Part shown: one piece after another, positions 21,791 through 30,557 of the stretch
How positions within the stretch are numbered: the first letter of the stretch is position 1
How the letters are laid out: every line of letters begins with the position of its first letter
NCBI GenBank assembly: GCA_019356535.1
Contig: CP037918.1
Location: forward strand, 124,001-188,000
Origin: Chromatiaceae bacterium
GTDB lineage: Bacteria > Pseudomonadota > Gammaproteobacteria > Chromatiales > Chromatiaceae
Direction of reading: 5' to 3'
Length of the DNA stretch: 64,000 nucleotides
Notes under the pieces: generated by a model
What the model was told of the DNA's origin: nothing
Databases searched by the model: none
What the model saw: only the letters and a program-made list of their open reading frames with translations
Position numbers and translations under genes: made by a program

Positions 21791-22849
21791 TCAGGCGCTG
21801 TGGAGCGCACTCTGGGTGTTTATGTCCACGAACACCCGATTACGTCCACCCTGCTTGGCCTGGTACAGCGCCTGATCGGCGCGGTTGACGAGCTCCAGGG
21901 GGTCCTCGCCGGGGTGGCAGGTGGCGACGCCAATGGAGACGGTGATGTGTCCCAGTGGCTGTTTGTTGTCCGAACGCACCAGCCTGGCGTTGGCCATGGC
22001 GGTGCGGATCTTCTCGGCCACCACGGCCGCACCCTTCAGTCCGGTGTCGGGTAGTAGCACTACGAACTCTTCGCCGCCGTAGCGCGCTGCCAGGTCGCTA
22101 CCCTTGGTGTGCTGCTTGAGCACCTCGGCGAGAAAGCGGATCACCCGGTCGCCGATCAGGTGGCCGTGAGTGTCGTTCACGTTCTTGAAGTGGTCGATGT
22201 CGATCATCAGCAGCGCCAGCGTATCGGGTGCAGGTCCCGACTCGGCATGCCGGACAAGCGCCTCGGTGAAGGCGCGGCGGTTGGCCAGGCCGGTGAGTGG
22301 GTCGGTGGAGGCCCGTTTGCGCTCCAGTTCCAGTTCTTCCTGCAGCAGGGCGATTTCCTTCGACTTGGCGTCCAGGTGTTCGTGCAGCAGCTGGGTGGAG
22401 CGTTGCATGCTGCGCGTCTCCTCTATCAGTGAACGCAGCAGCTCGCGGATGTCGTCCAGGCTGCTGCAGCGCTGCATGCTTTCGATCACGCTGTCGAGAT
22501 GGCCGCCGAAACGCCGGGTGTCATCGTCCACGTCACGCAGCGAGCTGGCCACGTCTTCCATCAGGTCGGTCATCTCGTTACGGATCTTGAGAAACAGGTC
22601 GGTATTGCAGTCGCTGGCATATTTCTCGAACAGCCGCTCGTTGAGCTGGGCGGTGAACTTGGTGCCGGCGTCGATCAGGCTCTGCAGCTCGGCCTTGAGC
22701 TCGGGGTTGTCGCCGCGCACGTATTCGAACCACACCGCGTAGTTGCGCGGGGTGACAGGCACCTTGTGCTTGCTCATGAGCGGCAAGGTCAGACGAAGCA
22801 GTTCCGCGGACTGCTCGGAGGGCACTTCGCTGGTCTCGGGACGGCTCAT
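21791..22849 (-). CDS. Cytoplasmic GGDEF diguanylate cyclase
   Basis: A 352-residue protein that should make cyclic di-GMP from two GTP. The N-terminal ~170 residues are helical and soluble (HKVPVTPRNYAVWFEYVRGDNPELK, later a coiled coil HLDAKSKEIALLQEELELERKR). This type of N-terminal region recurs in diguanylate cyclases but its signal is unknown. The GGDEF domain begins at STDPLTGLANRRAF; the active site is GGEEF (about residue 256), preceded by DIDHFKNVNDTHGH. The usual RxxD product-inhibition site, five residues before GGEEF, reads KGSD, so feedback inhibition may be weakened. No membrane segment. It is convergent with gatB. Confidence 0.93.
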   Translation of the reverse strand: MSRPETSEVPSEQSAELLRLTLPLMSKHKVPVTPRNYAVWFEYVRGDNPELKAELQSLIDAGTKFTAQLNERLFEKYASDCNTDLFLKIRNEMTDLMEDVASSLRDVDDDTRRFGGHLDSVIESMQRCSSLDDIRELLRSLIEETRSMQRSTQLLHEHLDAKSKEIALLQEELELERKRASTDPLTGLANRRAFTEALVRHAESGPAPDTLALLMIDIDHFKNVNDTHGHLIGDRVIRFLAEVLKQHTKGSDLAARYGGEEFVVLLPDTGLKGAAVVAEKIRTAMANARLVRSDNKQPLGHITVSIGVATCHPGEDPLELVNRADQALYQAKQGGRNRVFVDINTQSALHSA

Positions 22850-23027
22850 TACGGCGATCCTGTTTTTCGGTTGTTCTTTATGGGGGCAATAACGGCTGGG
22901 GTGGCCAAGACTTTAGGTAACCTCCGAGCGCGTTTCATCCTCGCTTGCGAAGGGCACGAGGGAGACTACCTTCCCACACCTGGGGAGAGGTGGGCAAGAC
23001 ATCTTCCTCCTGGGGGGTGTCTGGGTT

Positions 23028-23630
23028 TCAGCGTTTTTCGGCCATGGCCACGGTGTATTGCCGGCCCTGCTTGACTTTGGTGTGGTTGCCGAACACTTCG
23101 CCGAACGCGCGCTCGATAAAGCGCCGCAGGCCACTGATCACCACCACGTAGCAGCGACCGCCGGGCTCGAGGCGATCGTGGATGTCGTGGAAGAACAGGT
23201 AATAGTGTTCCTTGCTGGTCTTGGCCGGCAAGTTGGTGGCGGCCAGAGTGAAGCGCTGGTCGGCGGGGACATGGCGCAGGCCGTCGCTGAGCATGGCCTC
23301 GGCGTTGTCGATAGCATTCCGTCGCAGGTTGGCGTTGGCGTAGTCGACGGCAACAAAGTCCTTGTCCACCATCAGGCAGTGCCCCTGGGGGGCGCTGCGC
23401 GCAATCGCCATGCCGATGGGGCCGTAGCCGCAACCCAGGTCGATGGCCTGTTCGTCTGGACGGACGGTCATGTGCCGCAGCAGCAGGCGGGTGCCCTCGT
23501 CGATGCCCTTGGGCGAGAACAGGCCCCAGGTGGTGTGGAACACGAAGTGGTGTCCCATCAGCTCGTCCTCGAAGACGATGTCCTGGCGCAGGCGGTTGAG
23601 GTCAAGCGGGGCGCGGGGTGTCTTGGACAT
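23028..23630 (-). CDS. RsmC-like class I SAM-dependent methyltransferase
   Basis: A 200-residue methyltransferase of the MTS/small-domain family to which the rRNA methyltransferases RsmC and RlmG belong. The SAM-binding motif I is AIDLGCGYGPIGMAIA (about residue 60), with the acidic motif MVDKDFVAVDYANANLRRN. The catalytic motif, NPPF/NPPY in N-methylating relatives, reads TNLPAKTSKEHY here, so the substrate may differ. The N-terminal half domain of RsmC is missing; the size resembles stand-alone YbxB-type enzymes. Its start overlaps the YqiA-like gene by 29 bp. The 178 bp between its end and the diguanylate cyclase holds an inverted repeat near 22976-23000 and no gene. Confidence 0.8.
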   Translation of the reverse strand: MSKTPRAPLDLNRLRQDIVFEDELMGHHFVFHTTWGLFSPKGIDEGTRLLLRHMTVRPDEQAIDLGCGYGPIGMAIARSAPQGHCLMVDKDFVAVDYANANLRRNAIDNAEAMLSDGLRHVPADQRFTLAATNLPAKTSKEHYYLFFHDIHDRLEPGGRCYVVVISGLRRFIERAFGEVFGNHTKVKQGRQYTVAMAEKR

Positions 23631-24174
23631 GGTGCTCGAGCCAGCGCGCGATACGCGGCAGGTAGTCGGGGAAACAGGTGAAACGGTGGTCGCCGCCCGG
23701 GTGGACGATCAGCTCCTGGCCGGCATAGTAGTCGGCGGCGACCCGCCAGTCGAGCACCTCGTCGCCTTTGGCCAACAGCACCAGGTAGCGCTCATGCTCA
23801 CCCAGCTGTTCGCGGTGCAATGCGCGCAGTTGCGCCAAGGTGTGGCGGGTGACCTCGAAGGCTTGGCCGTGACAGTCGCGGTGCCAGCCCAGCCAGTCCT
23901 CGAGCAGCAGGTAGGGGGCCACGGCGGGATTGACCAGCACCGCGGGGATATCGTGCTGCCGTTTCAACCAGGTGACGTAATAGCCGCCGAGCGAGGCGCC
24001 GACCAGTGTGCGTACGGGGTGCCGTTGCAGCAGATCCTCGAGCAGGGCTATCGCCTCGTCAGGCCGGTGCGGCAGGTCGGGTGTGAGCACCTGTTCGGCA
24101 CCAAAGTGTTCGCGCAGGGCGCGCGACTTGTCGCTCAGGCCACAACTGCGAAAGCCGTGGACCCACAGGATCAT
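23602..24174 (-). CDS. yqiA: YqiA-like alpha/beta-hydrolase esterase
   Basis: A 190-residue small alpha/beta hydrolase of the YqiA/UPF0227 family, esterases acting on short acyl esters. It starts MILWVHGFRSCGLSDKSRAL. The nucleophile elbow is GASLGGYYVTWL (Ser near residue 70), the acid is in LLAKGDEVLDW, and the histidine is in VHPGGDHRFTCFPDYLPRI. The start at 24174 overlaps the moeB stop by 4 bp; an upstream frame to 24228 lies within moeB. The physiological substrate is unknown. Confidence 0.85.
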   Translation of the reverse strand: MILWVHGFRSCGLSDKSRALREHFGAEQVLTPDLPHRPDEAIALLEDLLQRHPVRTLVGASLGGYYVTWLKRQHDIPAVLVNPAVAPYLLLEDWLGWHRDCHGQAFEVTRHTLAQLRALHREQLGEHERYLVLLAKGDEVLDWRVAADYYAGQELIVHPGGDHRFTCFPDYLPRIARWLEHHVQDTPRPA

Positions 24175-24914
24175 GGCGAGCCGCACACCGGGCAGGCGGG
24201 GTCCGGGCGCAGGCGCAGTTCGCGCCACTGGTTGTGCAGGGTGTCGATCAGCAGCAGGCGGTTGCGCGGCGGTTCGCCGGCACCGGCCAGCAGTTTCATG
24301 GCCTCGATCGCCTGCAGGCTGCCGATCACGCCGACCAGCGGCGCGGCCACGCCGTTCTCGCTGCAGCGTTGATCTTCTCCGCCCTCCTCGTCATACAGGC
24401 AGCGGTAACAGGCTTCGTCCTCGCTCCAGGTGAATACCGCCACCTGGCCTTCCCAGCGGACCGCCGCGCCGGAGACCAGCGGCGTGCGCCGGGCGTGGCA
24501 GGCGCGGTTGACCGCGAAGCGAGTGGCGAAGTTGTCGGAGCAGTCGAGCACCAGGTCGGCGGCGGAGACCTGCCGGTCGAGTGCGGTCTCGTCGAGGCGC
24601 TGCGGCAGGGTAACGATCTGGCACTCCGGATTGATGCGCGCCAGGCGCGCAGCGGCCGATGCGACCTTGGTCTGACCGATGCTGCTGGTGTCGTGCACGA
24701 TCTGGCGCTGCAGGTTGGACAGGTCCACCCGGTCGTCGTCCACCAGGGTGAGTCGGCCGACCCCGGCGGCGGCCAGGTACAGGGCCACGGGCGAACCCAG
24801 GCCGCCGAGGCCGATGATCAGGGCATGGGCATCGCGCAGTCGTTGCTGGCCCTCGATGCTGATCTCGGGCAGCAGGATCTGGCGGCTGTAGCGTAGCAGT
24901 TCCTCGTCGTTCAT
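24171..24914 (-). CDS. moeB: Molybdopterin-synthase adenylyltransferase / ThiF-type E1-like enzyme
   Basis: A 247-residue E1-like enzyme that adenylates the C-terminal glycine of a ubiquitin-like sulfur carrier (MoaD or ThiS) so it can receive sulfur. Visible features: the opening RYSRQILLPEISIEGQQRL, nucleotide loop IIGLGGLGSPVALYLAAAGVG, LVDDDRVDLSNLQRQIVHD (about residue 65), and two zinc-binding Cys pairs, CYRC near 172 and CPVC at the C terminus. There is no rhodanese extension. No moa or thi genes are adjacent, so MoeB and ThiF cannot be separated on context; the sequence looks more MoeB-like. Confidence 0.88.
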   Translation of the reverse strand: MNDEELLRYSRQILLPEISIEGQQRLRDAHALIIGLGGLGSPVALYLAAAGVGRLTLVDDDRVDLSNLQRQIVHDTSSIGQTKVASAAARLARINPECQIVTLPQRLDETALDRQVSAADLVLDCSDNFATRFAVNRACHARRTPLVSGAAVRWEGQVAVFTWSEDEACYRCLYDEEGGEDQRCSENGVAAPLVGVIGSLQAIEAMKLLAGAGEPPRNRLLLIDTLHNQWRELRLRPDPACPVCGSP

Positions 24915-24951
24915 GGGCGGATTCTAACCTGCGTCGCGGGGTGCTGGCGGA

Positions 24952-25386
24952 TCAGAGGTAGCGTCGCCAGTGCCGGGGGCGATCGTCGCGGCAGCCGTGC
25001 TCACGCTGCCGGTAGCTGTTGATGAAGATCTTGAGGGTGCAGTTGCTCTCGCCGCCCTCGCAGCCGAGGTTGATGTACTGGGTCTCCTCGGTGTACTTGA
25101 TCAGTGCGCGGCGCATGCGCGAGAGCAGGCTGTTGTCGAGATGGAAGCCGAAGCCCTCGAGCAGTTCCTCGATGGCGGCCAGGGTGGCGTGATGGATGTC
25201 GTAGCCCACGCGCAGCTGGGTATCGTCGATGCGCTCGGCCAGCAGGATGCCCTCGCAGTCACGCAGCAGCTGCGCTGCGGTGCCGGCCTGGTTGCGGTCG
25301 GGGTGCAGGGGGCAGAAGCCGATTTCGCGGATCTTCAGCGGGTTGTCGGAATTGGAGCGCATGGCCGGTCTGTCGCGGGGATTCAT
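24952..25386 (-). CDS. Unrecognised conserved-looking protein (144 residues)
   Basis: I do not recognise a family. The protein has a short polar N terminus (MNPRDRPAMRSNSD). A region follows that could be a ferredoxin-like alpha/beta fold of the heavy-metal-associated type: LRVGYDIHHATLAAIEELLEGFGFHLDNS, a strand with a YDIHHA turn and a helix. It ends in a Cys- and Arg-rich tail (cysteines near residues 110, 116 and 132, then DDRPRHWRRYL). Codon use matches the neighbours. It lies between moeB and prmC on the same strand with gaps of 37 and 46 bp. The start could also be ATG at 25362. Confidence 0.6.
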   Translation of the reverse strand: MNPRDRPAMRSNSDNPLKIREIGFCPLHPDRNQAGTAAQLLRDCEGILLAERIDDTQLRVGYDIHHATLAAIEELLEGFGFHLDNSLLSRMRRALIKYTEETQYINLGCEGGESNCTLKIFINSYRQREHGCRDDRPRHWRRYL

Positions 25387-25432
25387 TGCCAATCGTGGTC
25401 CCGCAAGACGGGGGCGTCAATAGGGGAATCCC

Positions 25433-26251
25433 TCATGCGCGGCGGCCGTGCGAGAAACGCGGCAGGCCGGCCAGGTCGTGACCGGTGGCCACTTCGGTAT
25501 ATCCGACCTGTGCGAGCAGCTCCCGGCAGGCGGCACCCTGGTCGTAGCCGTGCTCGAAGGCCAGCAGGCCGCCGGGGCGCAGGCGTGACCAGGCTTGGGC
25601 GATCAGGGGGCGGATGGCGTCCAGCCCCTCGGGACCGGCAGCCAGCGCTCCGCGCGGCTCGAAGCGCAGGTCGCCCTGCTCGAGGTGTGGGTCGTGCTCG
25701 GCCACGTAGGGCGGGTTGCTGATGATCAGATCGAAGGGCCCGATGATGCCCGCCAGCCAGTCGGCGCGCAGAAAACGCACGTCCAGGCCGAGTCGCCGGG
25801 CGTTGTCGCGTGCCACCGTCAGGGCGTCTTCGCTGCGGTCGCTGGCGAAGATTTCCCAGCCTGGGCGCTCGCGGGCCAGGGCCAGGGCGATGGTGCCGCA
25901 GCCGCAGCCCAGATCGATGACTCGCAGCGGGGACTCGGCAGGCAGGCGTTCGAGCACGAACTCGACCAGGTGCTCAGTCTCGGGACGCGGAATCAGGGTG
26001 TGCCGGTCCACGCGCAACGGCAACGACCAGAATTCGCGCCAGCCGGTGAGGTGGGCCACCGGTTCGCCGGCGAGTCGGCGCGCGAGCAGGGCCTCGAAGC
26101 GGGTCAGGGACTCGGCGGCGGGGCGGTGTTCGGGATGGGCGTACAGCCAGGTGCGGTCGCGTCCCAGGGCGTGCGCCAGCAGGATCTCGGCCTCTGCCGG
26201 GTCGGCAAGGCGCTGGCGCGCGTCGCGCAGCAGGTCGCCGACGGTCTTCAT
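25433..26251 (-). CDS. prmC: Peptide chain release factor N5-glutamine methyltransferase
   Basis: Methylates the glutamine of the GGQ motif in RF1 and RF2, which raises termination efficiency. The 272-residue protein has the helical N-terminal domain ([23 protein letters not shown]), motif [23 protein letters not shown] (about residue 112) and the substrate motif NPPY in [14 protein letters not shown] (about 178). It overlaps the upstream prfA stop by 4 bp, so the enzyme is made with its substrate; hemA-prfA-prmC is a conserved gammaproteobacterial operon. Confidence 0.97.
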   Translation of the reverse strand: MKTVGDLLRDARQRLADPAEAEILLAHALGRDRTWLYAHPEHRPAAESLTRFEALLARRLAGEPVAHLTGWREFWSLPLRVDRHTLIPRPETEHLVEFVLERLPAESPLRVIDLGCGCGTIALALARERPGWEIFASDRSEDALTVARDNARRLGLDVRFLRADWLAGIIGPFDLIISNPPYVAEHDPHLEQGDLRFEPRGALAAGPEGLDAIRPLIAQAWSRLRPGGLLAFEHGYDQGAACRELLAQVGYTEVATGHDLAGLPRFSHGRRA

Positions 26252-27330
26252 GCCTCCTCGCCCAGGTGGGCGAGCTGCGCGGCCTGGTGCTCCTGCATCA
26301 GCGGCTCGATCAGCGGATCGAGGTCGCCCATCAGGATCTCGTCGAGCTTGTAGAGGGTGAGGTTGATGCGGTGGTCGGTGACCCGGCCCTGCGGAAAGTT
26401 GTAGGTGCGGATGCGCTCGGAGCGGTCACCGCTGCCGACTTGCAGGCGGCGGTCGGCGGCCTCGGCGGCGCGGGCCTCGCGCTCGGCGGCATCCTTGAGA
26501 CGGGCGGCCAGCAGGGCCAGGGCGCGCGCCTTGTTCTTGTGCTGCGAACGTTCGTCCTGGCACTCGACCACGGTGCCGGTGGGCAGGTGGGTGATGCGCA
26601 CTGCCGAGTCCGTCTTGTTCACGTGCTGGCCGCCGGCGCCGGAGGCGCGGAAGGTGTCGATGCGCAACTCCTGCGGGTTGATCTCGATGGCCTCGACCTC
26701 ATCGGCCTCGGGCAGGATGGCCACGGTGCAGGCCGAGGTGTGGATACGCCCCTGGGATTCGGTCTCGGGCACGCGCTGCACCCGATGGGTGCCCGATTCG
26801 AACTTCAGCCGCGAGTACACCTCCGGGCCGCTCACCCGGGCCACCACTTCCTTGTAGCCGCCGTGTTCGCCGGGGCTCTCGCTGAGGATCTCGGTGCGCC
26901 AGCCGCGCTGCTCGGCATGGCGCAGATACATGCGCAGCAGGTCGCCGGCGAACAGTGCCGCCTCGGCGCCGCCGGTGCCGGCGCGAATCTCGAGGAAGAC
27001 GTTGCGGTCATCATTGGGGTCGCGCGGCAGCAGCAGGCGCTGCAACTCGGGCAGCAGCTGCTCGGCGCGCTCGCGGGCCTCGCGCAGTGCCTCCTCGGCC
27101 AGTTCGGCCATCTCCGGGTCGTCGAGCATGGCCTCGGCCTGCTCGCGCTCGCGCTCGTTGTCCAGCCAGCGGCGCCAGGCGGCGGCGACCGGCTCGAGAC
27201 GGGCGTATTCGCGACTCAGCTCGCGGAAACGGTCGTTGTCGTTCTGTACCTCGGGGTCGGCGAGCAGGGCCTGGACCTCGGCGAAGCGATCGGCGATCTG
27301 CTCGAGCCGGCGACGGATGCTGGGTTTCAT
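26248..27330 (-). CDS. prfA: Peptide chain release factor 1
   Basis: Recognises UAA and UAG at the ribosomal A site and triggers peptide release. The length, 360 residues, equals E. coli RF1. The PxT-type codon-reading motif region and the catalytic GGQ in [20 protein letters not shown] (about residue 230) are present; GGQ is the target of PrmC made from the next gene. The start at 27330 ([12 protein letters not shown]) is preferred to a frame reaching 27387 inside hemA. It begins 7 bp after the hemA stop. Confidence 0.98.
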   Translation of the reverse strand: MKPSIRRRLEQIADRFAEVQALLADPEVQNDNDRFRELSREYARLEPVAAAWRRWLDNEREREQAEAMLDDPEMAELAEEALREARERAEQLLPELQRLLLPRDPNDDRNVFLEIRAGTGGAEAALFAGDLLRMYLRHAEQRGWRTEILSESPGEHGGYKEVVARVSGPEVYSRLKFESGTHRVQRVPETESQGRIHTSACTVAILPEADEVEAIEINPQELRIDTFRASGAGGQHVNKTDSAVRITHLPTGTVVECQDERSQHKNKARALALLAARLKDAAEREARAAEAADRRLQVGSGDRSERIRTYNFPQGRVTDHRINLTLYKLDEILMGDLDPLIEPLMQEHQAAQLAHLGEEA

Positions 27331-27337
27331 GGCTATC

Positions 27338-28606
27338 TCAGGATTTGTTGCGGTCGTGGCCGAGCTGGAACAGGGTGTTGGCGGCATCGAGCAGCTCGTG
27401 CCGGCCGCTGCTGCCGGCCAGGCGCAGCTGGGTGCTGGGGGTATGCAACAGCTTGTTGGTGAGGGTGTGGGCCAGGTAGTCCAGCACCTCGTGCGGGTCG
27501 CGTCCGGCGTCGATCATGCGTCGCGCTCGGGCCAGCACTTCGTCGCGCAGGCCCTCGGCATGGGCGCGGTAGTCCTGGATCAGGTCCACCGCGTCCAGCG
27601 AGCCCAGCCAGGCACGGAACTCGCGGACCTGGAAGTCGATGATCTCGCGTGCCTGCTCGGCCGCCTCCTGGCGCGAGCGCAGGTTCTCCTGGATGACCTC
27701 CTGCAGGTCGTCCACGGTGTAGAGATAGACATCGCGCAGCTTGGCGACCTCGGGCTCGATGTCGCGCGGTACCGCGATGTCCACCATGAACACCGGGCGG
27801 TGGCGTCGCTGCTTGAGTGCGCTCTCGACGGTGCCCTTGCCCAGTACCGGCAGCGGGCTGGCGGTGGAGGCGATGACGATGTCTGCCTCGGCCAGGTGTG
27901 CGGGCAGTTCGGTCAGGGCGATGGCGTAACCGCTGAACTGTTCGGCCAGGTCGCGTGCGCGAGAGACGGTGCGGTTGGCGACGATGATGCGACCGATACC
28001 GTGCTGGTGCAGGTGACGGGCAGCCAGCTCGATGGTCTCGCCGGCACCGATCAGCAGCGCGGTCTGCTCGGCCAGATCGGAGAAGATCTGGCGCGCCAGG
28101 CTCACCGCGGCGAAGGCCACCGACACCGGGCTGTCGCCGATGGCGGTGTCGGTGCGCACCTGCTTGGCGGTGTTGAAGGCGTGCTGGAACAGGCGCTTGA
28201 GGGTCTTGCCGGTGTGTCCGGCATCGGTAGCGGTCTGGAAGGCCGCCTTCACCTGGCCGAGGATCTGGGGCTCGCCCAGCACCATGGAATCCAGTCCGCA
28301 GGCCACCGACAGCAGGTGGGCGACCGCCTCGTCATCGCGGTGCTCGTACAGGTAGGGGGCAATGTCATTGACCACCAGGCCGTGGAATTCGGCGATCCAG
28401 TGGCGCACCTGCCCGGTCTGGTCCTCGTCCACATTGCAGTACACCTCGGTGCGGTTGCAGGTGGACAGGATCACCGCCTCGCTCACCCCGGGGCGCTCGC
28501 GCAGGCTGCGCAGGGCGCCGACCACGATGTCGGGACCGAAGGTCACCCGTTCGCGGATGGCAACCGGCGCGCTGGTGTGATTGAGACCGACGGCGAGCAG
28601 GGTCAT
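27338..28606 (-). CDS. hemA: Glutamyl-tRNA reductase
   Basis: First enzyme of C5 tetrapyrrole synthesis: reduces Glu-tRNA(Glu) to glutamate-1-semialdehyde with NADPH. The 422-residue protein starts [19 protein letters not shown] and carries the catalytic cysteine in [13 protein letters not shown] (about residue 50). The substrate segment [17 protein letters not shown] is at about 105, the NADPH loop is in [17 protein letters not shown] (about 190), and a C-terminal dimerisation helix domain follows. The start at 28606 matches the family. An upstream minus-strand TTGACA (28664-28659) could be part of its promoter. It heads hemA-prfA-prmC and is divergent from the TPR lipoprotein gene. Confidence 0.98.
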   Translation of the reverse strand: MTLLAVGLNHTSAPVAIRERVTFGPDIVVGALRSLRERPGVSEAVILSTCNRTEVYCNVDEDQTGQVRHWIAEFHGLVVNDIAPYLYEHRDDEAVAHLLSVACGLDSMVLGEPQILGQVKAAFQTATDAGHTGKTLKRLFQHAFNTAKQVRTDTAIGDSPVSVAFAAVSLARQIFSDLAEQTALLIGAGETIELAARHLHQHGIGRIIVANRTVSRARDLAEQFSGYAIALTELPAHLAEADIVIASTASPLPVLGKGTVESALKQRRHRPVFMVDIAVPRDIEPEVAKLRDVYLYTVDDLQEVIQENLRSRQEAAEQAREIIDFQVREFRAWLGSLDAVDLIQDYRAHAEGLRDEVLARARRMIDAGRDPHEVLDYLAHTLTNKLLHTPSTQLRLAGSSGRHELLDAANTLFQLGHDRNKS

Positions 28607-28799
28607 GGCGGGGCAGGAATGTCTCTGGGCACGACTTTGGAACCAGAAATTTTGGATTGTCAACGAGTTGAATGCAAGGTGATGTCGGCGGGAGCTGTTT
28701 GCGCTGCGCCGTTTTTCTGGGCCCGAGCAACCTGCCCCAGGGGCGAAGGAATGATCCTGTTGCGTTGCTTTGTCTCGGGTATCGGGTACCCTTGGGGGG

Positions 28800-30557
28800 G
28801 TGAATTATCGAGGTCTCTCTCTGTTGATGGCCCTGGGGCTGACGTTGGCGGCGTGCCAGGCCCCACTTGCCACGCGTCCCGATGTCTCGGCCGATGGCGC
28901 GGCGGAGGCGCGCCCGACGCCACCGACCTTGCCCTACACTCCCCCTGCGCGTCCCGAGGTCGAGCTGGATCAGGATCTGCTGTTCGCGTACCTGGTCGGC
29001 GAGATCGGGGCGCGCATGGGGGATTTCGACAAGTCGGTCAGGGCCTATCTTGAGGCTGCCGAGCGTGCGCGCGACCCCTATGCTGCGGAGCGCGCCACCC
29101 GTATCGCCTGGCATGTGCAGGACATGGGTTTGGCGCGGCGTGCGGCCCGACTCTGGGTCGAACTCGCACCCAACAGTCTGACGGCCCGCCAGTTCCTGGG
29201 GGTGGCTCTGTTGCGCGACGGTCGGGATGCCGATGCCCTGGCCCAGTTCTACGCCATGCTCGAGATTGCCCGCGCCCTCGGCAAGGATGGCTATCTGCTG
29301 GTGTCCGGCGCCCTGGCGCGCGAAAAGGACAAGGCGCGTGCCTTGGCGTTGATGCGCCGGTTGGTCGACGAAGCGTCGGACGCGGCAGCGAGTTATGGTC
29401 TGGCTCTGCTGCTGACCTCGCAGCATCGCTATCCCGAGGCCGAGAGATTGCTGAGAGAGGTGCTCGATCAGGCCCCCGAGCGGGTGGATGCCTGGTCGCT
29501 GCTGGCGCAAGTGTTGATCGCCCGCGGACAGCGCGATGCGGCGCTGGATGTGCTGGAACAGGCCCTGGAGCGTTACCCCGACAATCGCCGCTTGCGGCTC
29601 AGCCGAGCCCGCCTGCTGGTGGCGGTCGAGCGTTACGAAGATGCGCTGGCGCAGTTTCGCGAACTGTACCGGCGAGACCCGAAGGATTCCCAAGTGCTGT
29701 TCGGTTACGCCATGCTGGCCACGCAGCAGCGGCACTGGGACGAGGCGCGTCGGCTCTGGCAGGCGTTGCGGGGCATTCCGCGATTCGCCAACGACGCGAC
29801 CTATTTCCTCGGGCAGGTCGAGGAGGCCAGCGGCAACAAGGTTGCGGCGATCGGCCTGTATCGCAGCGTGAACCAGGGTGAGCTGCGGGTCGATGCGGCC
29901 ATTCGCGCCGCTGTCTTGGTCGCGGAAGATGGAAAGCGCCTGGACGAGGCCCGCCGGTTGCTGCGGCAGGCGCGCGAGGCGGTGCCCCGGCGCATGGCCG
30001 ATCTCTACCTTGCCGAGATTGAGCTGCTGCGGCAGTACGGCGCGGATCGTGCCGACATTCTCGGTCTTTACGAGGAAGCCCTGAAAGCCCTGCCGGGCAA
30101 CACCGACCTGCTCTACGGGCGCGGACTCTACTATTCCGAGGTTGGTGACTATGCGGCCATGGAACACGATTTCCGGCAGGTGCTGAAGCAGGATCCCCAG
30201 CATGCCGACGCCCTCAATGCCCTGGGCTACATGCTGGCGCAGCGGAAGATCCGTTTGCAGGAGGCGCGGCGCTACATCGAGCAGGCCTTGCGGCTCAAGC
30301 CGGATTCGCCCGCGGTTCTCGACAGCATGGGCTGGGTGCTGTACCGCCTGGGGCAGCTCGAGGCTGCGCGTGACTACCTGCAGCGCGCCTGGCAGCGGGA
30401 TCACGATGCCGAGATCACCGGCCACCTGATCGAAGTGCTCTGGGCGCTGGGCGAACGTCGCGAGGCGCGCCGGCTGCTCGAGTCTGCCCTGCAGGACGGC
30501 GCCACGGACGAATACCTCTCGCGCCTGCGCCAGCGTCTGCTCGAACCCGAGTCATGA
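28800..30557 (+). CDS. TPR-repeat lipoprotein
   Basis: A 585-residue lipoprotein. It starts (GTG) VNYRGLSLLMALGLTLAAC, a signal peptide whose lipobox cysteine is residue 19; an ATG at 28827 is the alternative start. The rest is a chain of tetratricopeptide-like helical pairs, for example ALAQFYAMLEIARALGKDGYLL, AERLLREVLDQAPERVDAWSLL and EARRYIEQALRLKPDSPAVLDSMGW. It matches in size and position the TPR protein that precedes lolB-ispE in Pseudomonas-type genomes (PA4667-like). Its function is unsettled; an outer-membrane scaffolding role is an inference. Here it overlaps ispE directly (ATGA) and no lolB lies between them. Confidence 0.85.
   Translation: MNYRGLSLLMALGLTLAACQAPLATRPDVSADGAAEARPTPPTLPYTPPARPEVELDQDLLFAYLVGEIGARMGDFDKSVRAYLEAAERARDPYAAERATRIAWHVQDMGLARRAARLWVELAPNSLTARQFLGVALLRDGRDADALAQFYAMLEIARALGKDGYLLVSGALAREKDKARALALMRRLVDEASDAAASYGLALLLTSQHRYPEAERLLREVLDQAPERVDAWSLLAQVLIARGQRDAALDVLEQALERYPDNRRLRLSRARLLVAVERYEDALAQFRELYRRDPKDSQVLFGYAMLATQQRHWDEARRLWQALRGIPRFANDATYFLGQVEEASGNKVAAIGLYRSVNQGELRVDAAIRAAVLVAEDGKRLDEARRLLRQAREAVPRRMADLYLAEIELLRQYGADRADILGLYEEALKALPGNTDLLYGRGLYYSEVGDYAAMEHDFRQVLKQDPQHADALNALGYMLAQRKIRLQEARRYIEQALRLKPDSPAVLDSMGWVLYRLGQLEAARDYLQRAWQRDHDAEITGHLIEVLWALGERREARRLLESALQDGATDEYLSRLRQRLLEPES

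Noticed and set aside
22850-23027. Plus-strand frames in the gap between the diguanylate cyclase and the methyltransferase
   Set aside because: No ribosome-binding site or homology; the gap holds a short inverted repeat (CCCACACCT / AGGTGGG near 22976-23000) and the cyclase upstream region only.
28365-30425. 686-codon minus-strand frame opposite the TPR gene
   Set aside because: Shadow of the plus-strand lipoprotein gene and hemA; no family signature, no ribosome-binding site.
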